64,000 nucleotides of DNA from Diplosphaera chodatii. Lineage: Eukaryota; Chlorophyta; Trebouxiophyceae; Prasiolales; Stichococcaceae. The notes beneath the pieces were generated by a model. The model worked only from the letters and a program-made list of their open reading frames with translations, ran no database searches and was not told the origin of the DNA. Within the stretch, counting starts at the first letter, position 1. Every line of letters begins with the position of its first letter. The position numbers and the translations under genes are program-made. The stretch spans positions 868,001 through 932,000 of the forward strand of contig JAALGY010000031.1 of NCBI GenBank assembly GCA_032358165.1, read 5' to 3'. Positions 62,120 through 64,000 of the stretch are shown here, piece by piece.

Positions 62120-62900
62120 TCACTTGCGGCTGGCATGTGGAAAGCAGATGGAGCACCGCCAGATGCCATGCTCGCATGTTGCCCCAGTCGCAGCGTGCGC
62201 CTCCTTCTTGGCAGCCTGAGCAGATAGGAAGACAGGTGCGACGGTGCACATTGTCGCAAAGATCGTAGCCAGCCGTGCACTATAAAGGTGCAAATGCTGT
62301 GTTCATCTGGAGAGCGTCATCAGGCAACTACAACACTGTGAGACAGGACGCACCCGGCGTTCCTCCACCTTTGCGCGCTTAGAACCGCCGTTGAGCTGAC
62401 GAATGCGTCGCATGGCTGCCTTCTCAGCCAAAAGGTCCTGCATCACAGCATGAACAGTGTACCTGGCAAACAGCGCGCTGTTCGAGACGCAGGATTTCGA
62501 GCACATATGAAGCTAGTCCACTGCGTCATAGCACACAGATGGCATGCATGCAGGTCGTTATTGCATTGCGTCCCCATGAAAGCGCAGGTTGCGTCAATCA
62601 ACGACTCAGATCATCAAGCCCAAAACAGCGGCAGACAGCATAAACTTCGAGCACCTCCTCCTTGGCTGCCTTCTTCTCCTGCAGCTGCTGCTTGTGCACC
62701 TGGCGCTGGACCTTATCGGACAGCTTCGCCTGTGCCAGCTTGTCTGCACGCGACACGGGTTGCACTGGTGGTGCACCCTGCTGACCTGGACGTCACCAAA
62801 GCAGCAAATGATACGGGGAGCCGACAATCGTTACCACACCTATATGCTTACTAGACGGCTTCTGTGGATGGATGTGCCTGAGATCGCCGAGCGCAGACAT
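62120..62900 (-). CDS. Small basic coiled-coil protein with C-terminal Cys-His-Cys-Cys knuckle (119 aa)
   Basis: Not recognised as a named family. Four exons join without frame conflict: 62852-62900 (MSALGDLRHIHPQKPS), 62655-62785 (QQGAPPVQPVSRADKLAQAK then DKVQRQVHKQQLQEKKAAKE), 62354-62437 (DLLAEKAAMRRIRQLNGGSK) and 62120-62215, ending CEHGIWRCSICFPHASRK and TGA. Introns have GT donors and AG acceptors. The first 30 residues look disordered; residues about 30-100 are Lys/Arg/Glu/Gln-rich and probably one long helix or coiled coil, with basic GGSKRAK as a possible nuclear signal. The last 20 residues hold CX1HX4CX2C, which could bind one zinc ion. Function is unknown; the Lys/Arg-rich helix plus knuckle suggests nucleic-acid or ribonucleoprotein binding, which is inference only. 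It lies tail to tail with the CPSF6-like gene and head to head with the DUF3759-like gene. Confidence 0.72.
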
Positions 62901-63406
62901 GATCGGTTGCCTGTCGGGTTTGTGTGTGTCAGCGCAACCTGGTGGATGAAACCTGCTCCGACACCGCTCACGCCAGTGTTTGGGACAATGTGATGGTCTC
63001 CTTGGGCTCGTGCGTACGATCGAGACTGTCTGGCAGGCTGCAGCATGCACCTGACCAATTGCTGACTGTGTACTGCCGCGGAGATCTCACCAAGGATCTT
63101 AGCATTAGGGTTTGCAGATTCTCTTTGCGACGTAGCTTCGACGATGCGTTGATGCACCTCTCCGCTTCCAGTCCACTTTTCAACCCCCCAGCATCTGTGG
63201 GAAACACGCCTGCACAAACGATCTTACTCGCCGTCTTGCCAGCATGTCGTGGGATGGTGCGCTGATTGCATGCCCTCCGGCCTCCGCTCGATCTGGAGCC
63301 AATGCCATGTCTTTTCAACAAGAAAGGCTCTGTAGATGAGCCTACAGCCTGATCTGATCTGTCTTGTTCCACTGCGTTCACCAAATGGCCGACGCACCAC
63401 AGATCT
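62901..63406. other. Divergent intergenic region left of the DUF3759-like gene
   Basis: About 500 bases between two head-to-head genes, presumably with both promoters. An open frame of 158 codons on the minus strand (62968-63444) runs through here but overlaps the plus-strand first exon and shows no family resemblance. An upstream exon of either gene could be hidden here. Confidence 0.35.
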
Positions 63407-64000
63407 ATGCGTCTGTTGCTGTCCTCTGCAGATGCGCAGCGCAACTACAACCAGATCTACAACAATCCGCAGCCCAACGAAGTGCGCCTATGGCTGATTG
63501 AGCAAACCAGACACGTATTCGAGCCGTAGCACAACCCGCCGTTGCATACATCGCTTGTTTGCCATTGCATGCAGCTGCCCAGCAGCACTCAGCTTTGCAC
63601 TGTGCAGCCAGGCTGATTTTGTCCTTTGTTGATGCAGTCTGACTGGAAGCATGGTAAGTTCCAGTATTACCTTCGCGTATAGACCTGGCAGGCTCCTATG
63701 GCGTGGATCTTGTCTGTTCCACTTGTTGCGTGAGAGCGCATGTGCGCATGTTAATGTCGACTAGGACTAAGGGTCTACCAGCTCTACCAGCTGTGTTGCT
63801 CGGATGTCACGGTCTGCGCTGACCGTAGCAAATCATGCTTCATGCAGAGGTAGTAGCGGGTGGTGCTGCCTTTGCGGCGATGCACGAGTTTGAGAAGTAT
63901 GAGGAGCATCAGGTGAGGCCGAGCACCTTGCAAAGCTGGAAGAATGCCAACTACGTGAGGACAGGATGGCTGATGATCGGCGTTCTGGATTTGACAGGGC
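63407..64000 (+). CDS. DUF3759-like protein, 5' part only (cut by the window edge)
   Basis: Partial gene. Exons at about 63407-63481, 63638-63653 and 63848-63912 join in phase to read NYNQIYNNPQPNE, then SDWKH, then EVVAGGAAFAAMHEFEKYEE. The H-E-V-V-A-G-G-A-A-F-A-A-M pattern resembles DUF3759-type proteins (helix with GGAAAFEAM followed by a charged helix). The first exon is uncertain: an in-frame ATG lies at 63407, but a CTCTGCAG acceptor just before 63432 could equally join it to an exon further upstream. The 16-base middle exon is unusually small. Function of the family is unknown. The rest of the gene is beyond 64000. Confidence 0.55.

Noticed and set aside
62968..63444. Minus-strand frame of 158 codons
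   Set aside because: It overlaps the first exon of the DUF3759-like gene and the presumed shared promoter; no recognisable domain.
1..64000. tRNA or rRNA genes, CRISPR arrays, transposons or terminal repeats
   Set aside because: None seen by eye: no tRNA-like cloverleaf arms with conserved boxes, no regularly spaced repeats, and no transposase or reverse transcriptase motifs.

Overview
The window is an intron-dense, GC-rich nuclear segment of a eukaryote, most likely a chlorophyte green alga. The signs are: genes cut into many short exons (often 60-200 bases) by short GT-AG introns with strong CAG acceptors, plus some GC-AG introns; plant/algal protein families (DExH14/ASCC3 helicase, MOR1/XMAP215, plant-type LSD1-like demethylase, plant-type DnaJ protein, HemW-like radical-SAM protein, a septin); and TGTAA, the green-algal polyadenylation signal, 90-200 bases after several stop codons. 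No operons, phage, CRISPR or transposon structure was seen. The exact species cannot be named from this sequence alone.

Layout, left to right: an LSD1-like histone demethylase (-, about 128-5401); a divergently transcribed two-cassette Ski2-like helicase, ASCC3/DExH14 (+, about 5983-20997); a septin with a predicted C-terminal membrane helix (+, 21821-25121); a HemW-like radical SAM protein (+, 25748-28412); a J-domain protein (-, 28614-31250); MO25/CAB39 scaffold (+, 31968-34239); a peroxisomal dienoyl-CoA isomerase ending in SKL (-, 34612-36354); cytosolic-type cysteinyl-tRNA synthetase (-, 36821-42119); an aurora-like protein kinase with an unrecognised C-terminal extension (-, about 42647-46074); the microtubule polymerase MOR1/XMAP215 (-, 46469-59446); a CPSF6-like mRNA 3'-end factor (+, 60080-61741); a four-exon small basic protein with a Cys-His-Cys-Cys motif (-, 62120-62900); and the start of a DUF3759-like gene cut by the right edge (+, about 63407 onward).

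The genes are mostly unrelated housekeeping functions. Septin, aurora-like kinase, MO25 and MOR1 all belong to families acting in cell shape, cytoskeleton or division, but nothing in the sequence shows that they are co-regulated. The most useful items for follow-up are the 119-residue zinc-knuckle protein, the kinase with its DLG motif and novel tail, the membrane-anchored septin, the Gly/Tyr-rich linker in the MOR1 homologue, the Gly/Met-rich tail of the CPSF6-like protein, and GC-AG introns, one with its donor inside a perfect 12-bp hairpin. Exon boundaries were read by eye from splice signals, frame and family similarity; those given as 'about' are uncertain by tens of bases.
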